A stretch of 33,268 bases of DNA from Duncaniella sp. (GCA_029056055.1 JAIDCC010000100.1:1-33268), one strand, 5' to 3'; counted from the stretch's first letter, positions 24,031 to 32,547 are shown. Numbers and translations: made by a program. The notes: a model not told the origin generated them from the sequence alone.

Positions 24031-24036
24031 AGCTTA

Positions 24037-27000
24037 ATGTCATTTCTCGAAGCCCTGCGCTCGCGCATTCTTCTGCTCGACGGTGCCACAGGCACCATGA
24101 TTCAACAGGCGCGCCTCGCCGAAAGCCATTTCCGCGGAGCGCGTTTCGCGGCGTGGCCCAAGCCGTTGCTCGGCTGCAACGATGTCCTCGCGCTCACCGA
24201 GCCTAAGGTCATAGCCCGGATAGCCCGCCAATACATCGACGCCGGCGCCGACATCATTTCTACCGACACTTTCAACGCCAATGCCATTTCGCTCAGCGCC
24301 TACGGCCTCGAAGACGCGGCGGCCGAAATCAATCTCGCCGCTGCCCGCATTGCCCGCGAGGCGGCCGACGCTGCCCCGCGCAAGGTCTGGGTGGCCGGCT
24401 CGATTGGCCCCACCGACAAGACCGCTTCCATGAGCCCTGACGTCGACGACCCCGGTGCGCGCGCCGTCAGCTATGCCCAACTGCGCGATTCCTACGCCGT
24501 CCAGATTGCCGCCCTCGCCGAGGGGGGTGTCGACCTGCTCCTCTTCGAGACCGTGTTCGACACCCTCAACCTCAAGGCCGGACTCGATGCCGCGGCGTCG
24601 TTCGGGCTCCCCGTCATGGTGTCGCTCACTCTCGCCGGCGGGGGCGCACGCACGTTCTCCGGCCAGACCATCGAGGCTTTCCTCGCGTCCGTCTCCCATT
24701 ACCCCATCGCCACCATCGGCCTCAACTGCTCGTTCGGTGCCACCGAAATGGCCGGGCCGCTGCGGCTGCTCTCGCGCATTGCTCCATGGCCCGTCAGCGT
24801 CCACCCCAACGCCGGTCTCCCCGATGCCATGGGTCGCTACGCCGACACGCCCGCGCGCATGGCTTCGCTCATAGGTGAGTTTGCCGCCGAGGGGCTTGTC
24901 AACATCGTCGGGGGCTGCTGCGGCACCACTCCCGCCCACATTGCCGAAATCCGCCGGGCCGTGGCTCCGTTCCCGCCCCGCGTCTGGCCCTCCGCCGAGC
25001 CGCGCCTGCGTCTTTCAGGCCTCGAGATGCTCGACGTCGATTCTAAGGATTTCACCGTCGTCGGCGAGCGCTGCAACGTGGCCGGCTCCCGCAAGTTCCT
25101 CCGCCTCATCAAGGAGGGCGCGCTCGGCGAGGCTCTCGCTATCGCCCGCCGGCAGGTGGAGCAGGGTGCCGACATCATCGACATCAACATGGACGACGGT
25201 CTCCTCGACTCCCGACGCGAAATGGCGCGCTTCCTCGACCTCCTCGCCGCCGAACCGGCCATTGCCCGCGTGCCGGTGATGATTGACTCCTCCGACCGCG
25301 AAACAATCTTCGAGGCGCTCGGCCATGTGCAGGGCAAACCTGTGGTCAATTCCATCTCGCTCAAGGAGGGTGAGACGCGCTTCCTCGAAGATGCCCGCAT
25401 GATTCGCCGCCGTGGCGCGGCGGTCGTCGTCATGGCCTTCGACGAAAAGGGGCAGGCCGACACTTTCGAGCGGAAGGTCGAGGTGTGCGCCCGCGCCTAC
25501 CGTCTCCTCACCGAGCAGGCCGGTTTCCCTCCCGAAGACATCATTTTCGACCCCAACATCCTTGCCGTGGCCACGGGCATCGAGGCCCACGACCGTTACG
25601 CGCTCGATTTCATCCGCGCCACAGAGTGGATTAAAACCAATCTCCCCCACGCCAAGGTGAGCGGCGGGGTCAGCAACCTCTCGTTTGCGTTCCGCGGCCA
25701 CAACTCCCTGCGCCGCGCCATGCACAGCGCGTTTCTCCACCACGCCCGACGCGCCGGAATGGACATGGCCATCATCGACCCCGCGTCGCTGGTGAGCTAC
25801 GACGAAATCCATTCCGATTTGCGCTCTCTCATCGACGACCTCCTGCTCTGCCGCCGCCCCGATGCCGCCGAGCGTCTCACGGCCTACGCCGCCGCCCACC
25901 CCGATGCCAAGGGGGCGCCGACCGCGCCGTCGGCCAAGGCTTCCGAGGCCGTGGCCGCTACCCCAGCGCAGCGTCTCGCCGAGGCTATGGTCAGCGGTAT
26001 CGACGATTCGCTGGACGCTGACATCTCCGCCCTGCTCGAAAGCGGCCTCCCGGCGGTCGACATCATTTCCGGCCCGCTCATGGAGGGCATGAACCGTGTC
26101 GGGTCGCTCTTCGCCGAGGGTCGCATGTTTCTGCCGCAGGTGGTCAAGGCGGCCCGCACCATGAAGCGCGCGGTCGAAATCCTCCGTCCGGCTCTCGAAG
26201 CCTCGCGCGCTGCCGCCTCGTCTACGGCTGCCGGTCGCATCCTCATCGCCACTGTCAAGGGCGACGTCCACGACATCGGCAAAAACATCGTCGCCATAGT
26301 CATGGGTTGCAACAACTACGAGGTCACCGACCTGGGCGTGATGGTGCCCCCGGAGGCTATCGTCGAAGCGGCGCGTGCCTCCCGCCCCGACATCATCTGT
26401 CTCTCCGGTCTCATCACTCCGTCGCTCGACGAGATGGTGCGCACTGTCGCCGCTCTCGCCGAAGCGGGCATCGACACGCCTGTCATGGTCGGGGGCGCCA
26501 CCACTTCCGCTCTCCACACCGCGCTCAAGATTGCCCCGGCCACGACGGCTCCCGTAATCCATGCCGCCGATGCGGCTCAGAATCCGGTGCTCGCCGCCCG
26601 CCTTCTCGACCCCGCCTCGCGCGAGGAGTTTCTTTCCTCTCTGCGTGCCTCGCAGGAGCGTCTGCGCGGCGATTACCTCGCTTCTACCCTTCCTCCCTAC
26701 TCTCCCGACGAGGCGCGCCGCCGCCACGCGCCCTATGCCGCCGCGCCTGCTCCGCGCCCGCGCGCGATGGGTGTGACGGAGCTTTCCCCCGCCGTCGCCG
26801 ACGTGGTGCCGTTCATCAACTGGAAAATGTTTCTGCATGCCTGGCGCATGGCGGGGTCGCCCGACGCCGAACGCGCCTCGCTGCTCGACGATGCCCGCGC
26901 TCTCCTCGACTCGCGGCCCGACTGGTTCGACATCCGGTGCAAAACTCTGCTCGGCGAGGCGCGCGTCTGCCGCGACTCCGACACCGTCAGCTTCTTCGGC

Positions 27001-27474
27001 GCCGAGCTCCTTATGCCGCGCCGTCTCCGCGGAGGTTCCGACTCATGCCCCTCGCTGGCCGATTGGATTTACTGCGGCCCCGAGCCCGACTACATGGGTG
27101 CTTTCGCCGTAGCGGTCCACACCTCCGCGCCCGACGATGCCGACCCTTACACGTCGCTTCTCGTCAGCACGCTTGCCCATCGTCTTGCCGAAGCCGCGTC
27201 CGAATGGCTTCACGCCCGGGTGCGCACTTCGCTCTGGGGCTACGCGCCCGACGAGGCTCTCTCCGTGGCCGACCTCTTCGCCGGACGCTTCCGTGGCATC
27301 CGCCCCGCCGTAGGCTATCCCTCTCTCCCCGACCAGCGGCTCAATCTCCGTCTGGCCGAAGTGCTCCGCCCCGACACCATCGGCATCACTCTCACCGAAA
27401 ACGGAGCGATGCACCCCGACGCCTCTGTTGCGGGCCTCTACATCGCGGCGCCCGAGGCGCGCTACTTCGCCTGA
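24037..27474 (+). CDS. metH: Cobalamin-dependent methionine synthase
   Basis: A 1145-residue cytoplasmic enzyme, somewhat shorter than E. coli MetH. It has a homocysteine-binding domain (about 1-320) with zinc ligands Cys231, Cys294 and Cys295 (GGCCGTTP); a methyltetrahydrofolate domain (about 335-600, VGERCNVAGSRKFLRLI); a cap domain (about 645-735); a cobalamin domain (735-880) with DVHDIGKN, His745 as cobalt ligand, and SGLITPSLDEM; and a reactivation domain (about 925-1145) with RPAVGYPSLPDQRL. It moves a methyl group from methyltetrahydrofolate through cobalamin to homocysteine. No cobalamin riboswitch is seen; the leader is filled by the type C element. Its 3' end overlaps the convergent lipoprotein gene by 13 bases. 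Confidence 0.97.
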   Translation: MSFLEALRSRILLLDGATGTMIQQARLAESHFRGARFAAWPKPLLGCNDVLALTEPKVIARIARQYIDAGADIISTDTFNANAISLSAYGLEDAAAEINLAAARIAREAADAAPRKVWVAGSIGPTDKTASMSPDVDDPGARAVSYAQLRDSYAVQIAALAEGGVDLLLFETVFDTLNLKAGLDAAASFGLPVMVSLTLAGGGARTFSGQTIEAFLASVSHYPIATIGLNCSFGATEMAGPLRLLSRIAPWPVSVHPNAGLPDAMGRYADTPARMASLIGEFAAEGLVNIVGGCCGTTPAHIAEIRRAVAPFPPRVWPSAEPRLRLSGLEMLDVDSKDFTVVGERCNVAGSRKFLRLIKEGALGEALAIARRQVEQGADIIDINMDDGLLDSRREMARFLDLLAAEPAIARVPVMIDSSDRETIFEALGHVQGKPVVNSISLKEGETRFLEDARMIRRRGAAVVVMAFDEKGQADTFERKVEVCARAYRLLTEQAGFPPEDIIFDPNILAVATGIEAHDRYALDFIRATEWIKTNLPHAKVSGGVSNLSFAFRGHNSLRRAMHSAFLHHARRAGMDMAIIDPASLVSYDEIHSDLRSLIDDLLLCRRPDAAERLTAYAAAHPDAKGAPTAPSAKASEAVAATPAQRLAEAMVSGIDDSLDADISALLESGLPAVDIISGPLMEGMNRVGSLFAEGRMFLPQVVKAARTMKRAVEILRPALEASRAAASSTAAGRILIATVKGDVHDIGKNIVAIVMGCNNYEVTDLGVMVPPEAIVEAARASRPDIICLSGLITPSLDEMVRTVAALAEAGIDTPVMVGGATTSALHTALKIAPATTAPVIHAADAAQNPVLAARLLDPASREEFLSSLRASQERLRGDYLASTLPPYSPDEARRRHAPYAAAPAPRPRAMGVTELSPAVADVVPFINWKMFLHAWRMAGSPDAERASLLDDARALLDSRPDWFDIRCKTLLGEARVCRDSDTVSFFGAELLMPRRLRGGSDSCPSLADWIYCGPEPDYMGAFAVAVHTSAPDDADPYTSLLVSTLAHRLAEAASEWLHARVRTSLWGYAPDEALSVADLFAGRFRGIRPAVGYPSLPDQRLNLRLAEVLRPDTIGITLTENGAMHPDASVAGLYIAAPEARYFA

Positions 27475-28496
27475 CCCAACTTCTCCCTGACCATCTCGGC
27501 ACCCTCCTCCACGCTTTCGCCGCGATAGAGGATGGCTCCGGTCGAGTCGGTCACCAGGCAGTAGGGCACGCGAGGCACCTGAAGTCTGCGCAATGCCGCC
27601 GAGCTGACGCCTCCCGGCGCCCAGCCCTGAAGCCATGTGGCCGTGTCGCGCTTGATGTCGGTGCGCCACACGGCCGAATCGGCTTGCACGCCTGCTTCAA
27701 GTATCACGAGTCGCGATTTCGGAAATGAGTCGCGAAGGCTCCGCAACTCCCCGCGCACACGCGCGTCCTTTGGTCTGTCGGTCACCACAAGCAGTCCGTA
27801 GCTCTGCAATCCCGGCGTGAGCTGCGCGCGCTTCATCGAGTCGGCGCTCACGGGCATCGTAATGCCGCGCATCTCGGCGCGCGCGCCGGTGGTCAGCTGC
27901 GCCCCGAGCAGCATCGCCCATTGGCGGAACATGCCCTGCGGACGCGCTTCCGGCGTCAGAAGTCTCACAAGTGAGTCGGCCTCGAGCTCATGCCCTGCGG
28001 CATCAAACCGCGTCATCAGCAGAAACGCCGCCGCAAGCTCGCCGGGGTGCTCTTCCACCAGACGCGCCACCACTCTGTTGCGTGCCGCTCCCGCCGACAC
28101 GCTGTCGGCCTCGGCGGCCATCGCCACGTAGCGCTGCGCCGTCTTCCACCCCTTCAGTTCGAGCGACGCGGGCTGACCCAATGTCATGCGCGCCTCGATT
28201 TTCTCTCCGTTCTTCACCGGAAAGGCCGCCACTTCCTCGCCGCGCCCCGACAGGTAGAGTTCGGCGAGCGTCGGCTCGGCCGACACCCCCGTGAATTCCA
28301 CAATCTCCTTGGCGTCGGGGTGACCCGTCACGCGCTTCAACACTCCGCGCGCATCCGTGTAGACCATCTCCACGCCCTGACTGCCAAGTCCGGCGAGCCG
28401 ACACCTCACGGTGAAATTTTCCTTCTTGTCCGAGCATCCGCTCAGCAGCATCCCCGCAAGCGCGGTTATCACGATTATCAGTTTTTCTATTCTCAT
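27462..28496 (-). CDS. Thioredoxin-like lipoprotein lacking the CxxC motif
   Basis: A 344-residue lipoprotein starting at 28496 (MRIEKLIIVITALAG), with lipobox LLSGC and Cys21. The N-terminal part (about 28-125) resembles the beta-sandwich domain (DUF4369-like) that precedes TlpA-type thioredoxin domains in Bacteroidetes. The middle is helical. The C-terminal part (about 235-344) has a thioredoxin-like pattern with the cis-Pro segment VPRVPYCLVTDSTGAILYRG, but no CxxC where the active site belongs, so it is probably redox-inactive. Function unknown; a periplasmic binding or folding role is possible. Confidence 0.75.
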   Translation of the reverse strand: MRIEKLIIVITALAGMLLSGCSDKKENFTVRCRLAGLGSQGVEMVYTDARGVLKRVTGHPDAKEIVEFTGVSAEPTLAELYLSGRGEEVAAFPVKNGEKIEARMTLGQPASLELKGWKTAQRYVAMAAEADSVSAGAARNRVVARLVEEHPGELAAAFLLMTRFDAAGHELEADSLVRLLTPEARPQGMFRQWAMLLGAQLTTGARAEMRGITMPVSADSMKRAQLTPGLQSYGLLVVTDRPKDARVRGELRSLRDSFPKSRLVILEAGVQADSAVWRTDIKRDTATWLQGWAPGGVSSAALRRLQVPRVPYCLVTDSTGAILYRGESVEEGAEMVREKLGQAK

Positions 28497-28517
28497 CTTC
28501 TTTCTTTTGTTGCGCTG

Positions 28518-28525
28518 CAAAGTTA
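28518..28525 (-). promoter_or_regulatory. Promoter of the thioredoxin-like lipoprotein gene
   Basis: Minus-strand TAACTTTG is an exact -7 element, giving a leader of about 16 bases. Confidence 0.7.
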
Positions 28526-28659
28526 AACAAAACTTTCAAAACAAACATCATCGAATATGCTAAACTTGTCAAAGAACTCTCCGGCCCCACACCCGATGCC
28601 GCTTAGCCTATGAATATTTTTTCAACGGTCTATTGCTGAAAACTATTCACGTAATTTTT

Positions 28660-28842
28660 AAGTAAGTGCGAAAAATAAATGAACAGATAAAAGGAAGTTA
28701 TTTTTGAGATGATTTGGGGCTTGAGTGAAGAAGCATAGCGAGCTATGCGCCTGAACGAAAGGCCCAAAGCATCCAAAAAGAACGAGTTTTACTGTTCAAG
28801 AATTTTTCTTCGCATATATCGTTTTATTTTTAGAACTTACTT
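28660..28842 (+). repeat. Nested-palindrome element, type A, full copy 1
   Basis: 183 bases from AAGTAAGT to ACTTACTT. The outer arms also share an AAAAATAAA block. A middle stem pairs GATGATTTGGG with CCCAAAGCATC. The apical hairpin is GCATAGC-GA-GCTATGC (28733-28748). A side hairpin GAAC/GTTC sits in the right arm. The DNA between this copy and the lipoprotein promoter (28526-28659), and between the two copies (28843-28939), contains no gene I can support. Confidence 0.9.
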
Positions 28843-28939
28843 ATTATTTGAAAAAGTTGACTCTGTTAGCGGCTTAGACCCTACTGTACAACCTCAAATT
28901 TTACCGAACTATTGACTTAAAAGAACTGTTTTAAATGGT

Positions 28940-29123
28940 AAGTAAGTGAGAAAAATAAATGAATAAATAAAACGAAGTTATTTTTGAGATGATTTGAGAT
29001 TTGAGTGAAGGAGCATAGCCTCCCTATGCGACTGAACGAAAGGCTCAAAGCACCCAAAAAGAACAAGTTTTTTTGTTCAAGAATTTTTCATAACATTCAT
29101 CGTTTTATTTTTAGAGCTTACTT
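28940..29123 (+). repeat. Nested-palindrome element, type A, full copy 2
   Basis: 184 bases in the same orientation as copy 1 and about 97 bases beyond it. The middle stem reads TTTGAG/CTCAAA where copy 1 has TTTGGG/CCCAAA, so a base pair changed on both sides. The apical hairpin is GCATAG/CTATGC with a CCTCC loop. The right-arm hairpin is longer here (GAACAA/TTGTTC). Confidence 0.9.
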
Positions 29124-29158
29124 AAGTAAGTCTTGGAAATCAGTTTATAAGACTTACT
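29124..29158 (+). repeat. Internally deleted type C element abutting type A copy 2
   Basis: It begins AAGTAAGTCTTGGAAATC and ends AAGACTTACT, that is, the type C left end joined to its right end. It starts at the base after copy 2 ends. Confidence 0.75.
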
Positions 29159-29191
29159 AATAGTAAACTATCCAACACATCCTGACAAATA

Positions 29192-30142
29192 ATGCTTCAT
29201 CACTCACACACATCGATATTCCGGGGATTGAGACTTATGATTCCGGCATTGATGGGCATATTGTCCGGATGCGATCATAAAGACCTGCTCATAGACGAAC
29301 CGGCAATCTTGAATCCACTCATTACGGTCAGTTACGACTGGGTGAAAACTCCCTACACCCTACCTAACGGGATGGCAAATATCTTCTATCCTGTCGGACA
29401 CGATCCGGGGAGTTACTGGAGGAGTGATTTCCGTCCCGAAGGAGGTATGGTCAGGATGCCCGGCGGAGAATATATCGCCGTGACATTCAACAATGACACC
29501 GAAATAGTAAGATTTTCCGGTATCGACGCTATCTCAGGCTTCATTTTCCACACGCCTCCCGTCGACACCGGCAATCTGCCCGCCGACCAGCTTCCATTCC
29601 CGCCTCAACGACTCTACCGTCAGCCTGACAGGATGTGGAGCGACACGCTGCGGGATATAAATATTCTCTCCACCTCTGACAGAGACAGCGTAACATTTCA
29701 TCCGAGAGTCATCACACGCGACTATCATATAGAAATGACCGACATCGTAAACCTTCAGTCCGCGCTACGCTATTACGCAGTAATCTCCGATCTATCCGCT
29801 TCCTACAGTCCGGAATTGCAGCAGCCTGCGGGCGACGCAGTCTGCATGGGTGGATTCATGTCGCCGATGGACTCCTCCACAATCATATCCACCGTGACGA
29901 GTTTCGGGATGTCGCCACGCTCACAGAAATGCCGGCTGGCAGTTTACATGTGGCTGGCAGACGGGGCGAAAAAGATGTATCAATATGATGTCACCGACCA
30001 AATCAAGGAGGCACCCGACTCGATGAATCTCGTGATCAGAGTGAAGGGTCCCGAACTTCCGTATATAAAACCTGACCAAGGAGACGGCGGCGGTCTTGAC
30101 ATCGGCATCGACGACTGGGAATTTGTTGAGATAGAACTCTGA
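29192..30142 (+). CDS. DUF5119-like fimbria-associated lipoprotein
   Basis: A 316-residue lipoprotein. The signal peptide ends GILSGC with Cys27, followed by DHKD. The block LITVSYDWVKTP (about 42-53), YHIEMTDIVNLQSALRYYAVISDLS and the late CRLAVYMWLADG...YDVTDQI match the pattern of DUF5119 proteins, which occur beside fimbrillin genes and probably help assemble or anchor fimbriae; the family role is not established. It heads the cluster. No TAnnTTTG promoter is seen in the 33 bases between it and the repeats, so transcription may start inside the repeats. GC content is visibly lower than in flanking genes. Confidence 0.8.
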   Translation: MLHHSHTSIFRGLRLMIPALMGILSGCDHKDLLIDEPAILNPLITVSYDWVKTPYTLPNGMANIFYPVGHDPGSYWRSDFRPEGGMVRMPGGEYIAVTFNNDTEIVRFSGIDAISGFIFHTPPVDTGNLPADQLPFPPQRLYRQPDRMWSDTLRDINILSTSDRDSVTFHPRVITRDYHIEMTDIVNLQSALRYYAVISDLSASYSPELQQPAGDAVCMGGFMSPMDSSTIISTVTSFGMSPRSQKCRLAVYMWLADGAKKMYQYDVTDQIKEAPDSMNLVIRVKGPELPYIKPDQGDGGGLDIGIDDWEFVEIEL

Positions 30143-30181
30143 GCAAACTCAATGCAGTAGGTCAACGAACTTTATTGGCTT

Positions 30182-30189
30182 TATATTTG
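30182..30189 (+). promoter_or_regulatory. Internal promoter before the first fimbrillin
   Basis: TATATTTG is an exact -7 element about 55 bases before the ATG. It would let the fimbrillin genes be expressed separately from the DUF5119 gene. Confidence 0.6.
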
Positions 30190-30244
30190 TATCTTAAATA
30201 AGATCCATTCTCGCATAGATTTCAAACTTCAAAATTAAGAAATT

Positions 30245-31276
30245 ATGAAAATAACCACGCCCCTCATAATCGCCACAGCCGCAGTTCTCCCCCTTGCGTC
30301 ATGCTCCGATCACGATCCAATCGACAATCCCACCCGCAACCTCATAACATTCAATGCCTCCGCCCCATTGAGCGGCCGACAGGTGACAACGACAGAAGAC
30401 CTGAAGGACTTCAAAGTATGGGCTTTCGCCGACGGCCAACTCTACATGAGAGACGTCACCGTAAACCGTACATCCGAAGGATGGAATTACAGTCCGTCAA
30501 TGTACTGGCCATCTGACGCGGCGCTCAACTTCTACAGCTACAGCCCCGCCATCGTGACCGAGACCCAATCTGACGAGACTAATCCGGATATTCCCGGATT
30601 CATCAACGGTGGTAAGACCGACCTTCTATATGCGGTAAACAAAGGTGAGACTCGCGGTGATGGAAATACATCTCCCGTAAAAATCAATTTCCGCCATGCT
30701 CTTTCGCAGGTTCGCTTCCTCATGCGTCCGCGTGTTGCCAAGGCGGGTGGACAGCAACTTTCCGTCAAGGTCAAGGCTCTCGACCTTCTGGGCACGTACA
30801 CGGCAGGTTCGTTCGACTTCCCGCAGGGTTCCACCACCATCGGTAATGATATTGTCGGCCTATGGCATAGCCAGACATCCATTGCCAATAAAAATATTTT
30901 CAGTGGTGAGCAAATGCTCTCTACCGATGACCCCAAGGAACTCAACTCGACGGGCTACATTTTCTCTATACCGCAGACTCTGCCACAATCAAACGTAGAC
31001 GGCACCGACTATCAGGGAGCATACGCACGCGTGCTGTGCGAGATATACGACCGCACCTCCGGTGTCAAGGTATGGCCTCAGAATGCCGATGTTGACGGAG
31101 CCGGTTATCTATACTTCCCGCTCAGCACCAACCTGACTTCTGCCACTGAATGGCAACTCGGAAAAGCCTATCGCTACACTCTCAATATAGATGTGCCTGC
31201 TGCCACAAGCAAGATTGAATTTGATGTCACGGTAGATGAATACCCTGATTTCATTGAGTTGAATACCGGCAACTGA
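30245..31276 (+). CDS. Fimbrillin family lipoprotein (Mfa-like), first copy
   Basis: A 343-residue lipoprotein with lipobox PLASC and Cys20. It shows the fimbrillin pattern: LITFNASAP, then TEDLKDFKVWAFADGQLYMRD, WNYSPSMYWPSDAALNFYSYSP (about residues 79-100), HALSQVRFLMRPR, and the C-terminal WQLGKAYRYTLNIDV strand. Fimbrillins are exported as lipoproteins, trimmed and polymerised into thin surface fimbriae that mediate adhesion. Its stop overlaps the next start by one base (TGATG), so the two are translationally coupled. The polymer partner and processing protease are not in the window. Confidence 0.87.
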   Translation: MKITTPLIIATAAVLPLASCSDHDPIDNPTRNLITFNASAPLSGRQVTTTEDLKDFKVWAFADGQLYMRDVTVNRTSEGWNYSPSMYWPSDAALNFYSYSPAIVTETQSDETNPDIPGFINGGKTDLLYAVNKGETRGDGNTSPVKINFRHALSQVRFLMRPRVAKAGGQQLSVKVKALDLLGTYTAGSFDFPQGSTTIGNDIVGLWHSQTSIANKNIFSGEQMLSTDDPKELNSTGYIFSIPQTLPQSNVDGTDYQGAYARVLCEIYDRTSGVKVWPQNADVDGAGYLYFPLSTNLTSATEWQLGKAYRYTLNIDVPAATSKIEFDVTVDEYPDFIELNTGN

Positions 31277-32388
31277 TGAAAAGAACTACAAGAATATACG
31301 TAAACGTGCAGGCGACGGTCGTACTCTGTGCGACCGTCGCCTGCACACATTCAAACGAACCTGCCCGGATAGATGACGACAGGCACATTTCTTTTGAGGT
31401 AGAGACTAATTCTTTCTCTCAGACAAGCAGAGCGGAAGGAATCACAACCACAGAGAATATTCCTGAATTTAAAATCTGGGCATACGATACTGCTCTGTTC
31501 GCCTTCGTCATGCAGGGTGTGACGGCGGTGCGCACCGGTATCAACAGCTGGAGCTACTCTCCGGCCGCTGACTGGACAGGCAACCCCATAAACTTCACTG
31601 CCGTGAGCCCGGCATCTGTCGATATCAACATCAATCCGTGGTGGGTAGACATGATCAGGTATCAGAACAAGGGTGATCAGGATCTGGTGGTCTGCCGGCG
31701 AACCAATGTCGTCCAGACTTCCGGCCGGCTGAAACTCCACTTTTATCACGCCCTCGCGATGGTCGATGTTGTGGTCCGGCCAAATCTTCCTGACGGGAAG
31801 GTTGTCCTAAAGAGTGTCACTATGGTCAATGTCAACGATGTCGGGGAGTTCCACTACCCCCCGGAGGGCTTCAATGCAGCCACCACTGCCGCAGAGGTAT
31901 CAGAATGCTGGAACATCTATCCCCAGTCACTGAGGATTCCGGTATTCTTCTCCGAAAATGGTACGGCGCTGCCAAACGCCTCCGCATTTGCGGCCGACAA
32001 TCAAGGATACGACTTTTTCATACCGTCATACCTCACTGAGTTTAACTTCGACGCCTACTTTAATACCACTTATCTTGAAATAGACTACCGCCTTGAGAAT
32101 GACCATGGCGCGACGATCTGGCCCAACGCCTCCACCGACTACCGACTTGTCTCGGACAACAATCCCGGTTACGGTCAGCTCCGTCTGGGACTTTCAACCG
32201 GACTCGAGGAACACCGCTGGCTCGCCGGGAAACGCTACCGCTACAATGTAGCCATCAACGGTCCTGCCGAAGTGCCACCGGGGGCTGCCTCAGACAATGC
32301 CCCAAGCGCAGCTACATCGCTCACATTAGACATCGCCGACTCATTCACTGACATTTCGCACCCTTCCGATCCAAATCATCCTCTGTAA
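31276..32388 (+). CDS. Fimbrillin family lipoprotein (Mfa-like), second copy
   Basis: A 370-residue lipoprotein with lipobox ATVAC and Cys23. It shares with the first copy ENIPEFKIWAYDTALFAFVM, WSYSPAADWTGNPINFTAVSP, FYHALAMVDVVV and HRWLAGKRYRYNVAI. The C-terminal tail (after about residue 335) is Ala/Ser/Pro rich and absent from the first copy, so this may be a minor or tip subunit; that is inference. The signal-peptide codons form a perfect 16-bp hairpin, which may hold down translation. Confidence 0.85.
   Translation: MKRTTRIYVNVQATVVLCATVACTHSNEPARIDDDRHISFEVETNSFSQTSRAEGITTTENIPEFKIWAYDTALFAFVMQGVTAVRTGINSWSYSPAADWTGNPINFTAVSPASVDININPWWVDMIRYQNKGDQDLVVCRRTNVVQTSGRLKLHFYHALAMVDVVVRPNLPDGKVVLKSVTMVNVNDVGEFHYPPEGFNAATTAAEVSECWNIYPQSLRIPVFFSENGTALPNASAFAADNQGYDFFIPSYLTEFNFDAYFNTTYLEIDYRLENDHGATIWPNASTDYRLVSDNNPGYGQLRLGLSTGLEEHRWLAGKRYRYNVAINGPAEVPPGAASDNAPSAATSLTLDIADSFTDISHPSDPNHPL
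31306..31346 (+). other. Perfect 16-bp hairpin in the second fimbrillin signal-peptide codons
   Basis: GTGCAGGCGACGGTCG (31306-31321) pairs fully with CGACCGTCGCCTGCAC (31331-31346) around a 9-base loop. It begins 30 bases after the start codon and encodes roughly VQATVVLCATVAC. It is far more GC-rich than its surroundings and has no T tract. Confidence 0.9.
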
Positions 32389-32458
32389 ACTGCCGTTAAC
32401 GAAATAAGGGTATCACCTCCGTCGATGGAGGGAGTACAGGCATTGGAGTAATACAGTT

Positions 32459-32468
32459 AAGTAAGTCT
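32459..32468 (+). repeat. Solo AAGTAAGTCT terminal motif after the fimbrial cluster
   Basis: AAGTAAGTCT preceded by TT repeats the end of the type C elements (29124 on the other side of the cluster). The rest of 32389-32547 holds only a weak CCTCC/GGAGG hairpin without a T tract. Confidence 0.5.
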
Positions 32469-32547
32469 GACAGTCAATCAAAATCAGGATAAGGCAATCG
32501 GTTTCAGCAAAATCGGGAAAAATTCTGCGCCTTTGGCAAAAATTTCG

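Noticed and set aside
23855-24036. Cobalamin riboswitch before metH
   Set aside because: The sequence is a palindromic element with 31-bp inverted ends; no B12-box-like motif is visible.
25015-26838. 607-codon minus-strand open frame opposite metH
   Set aside because: metH has all domains and catalytic residues; the minus frame is rich in Gly, Arg, Val and His with no recognisable domain.
28529-28607. Short frame ending EYAKLVKELSGPTPDAA and a stop, possible gene remnant
   Set aside because: It is only about 25 codons, has no start codon or family match, and overlaps the promoter region of the lipoprotein gene.
32416-32431. CCTCC/GGAGG hairpin as terminator of the fimbrial operon
   Set aside because: The stem is only 5 bp and no T tract follows.
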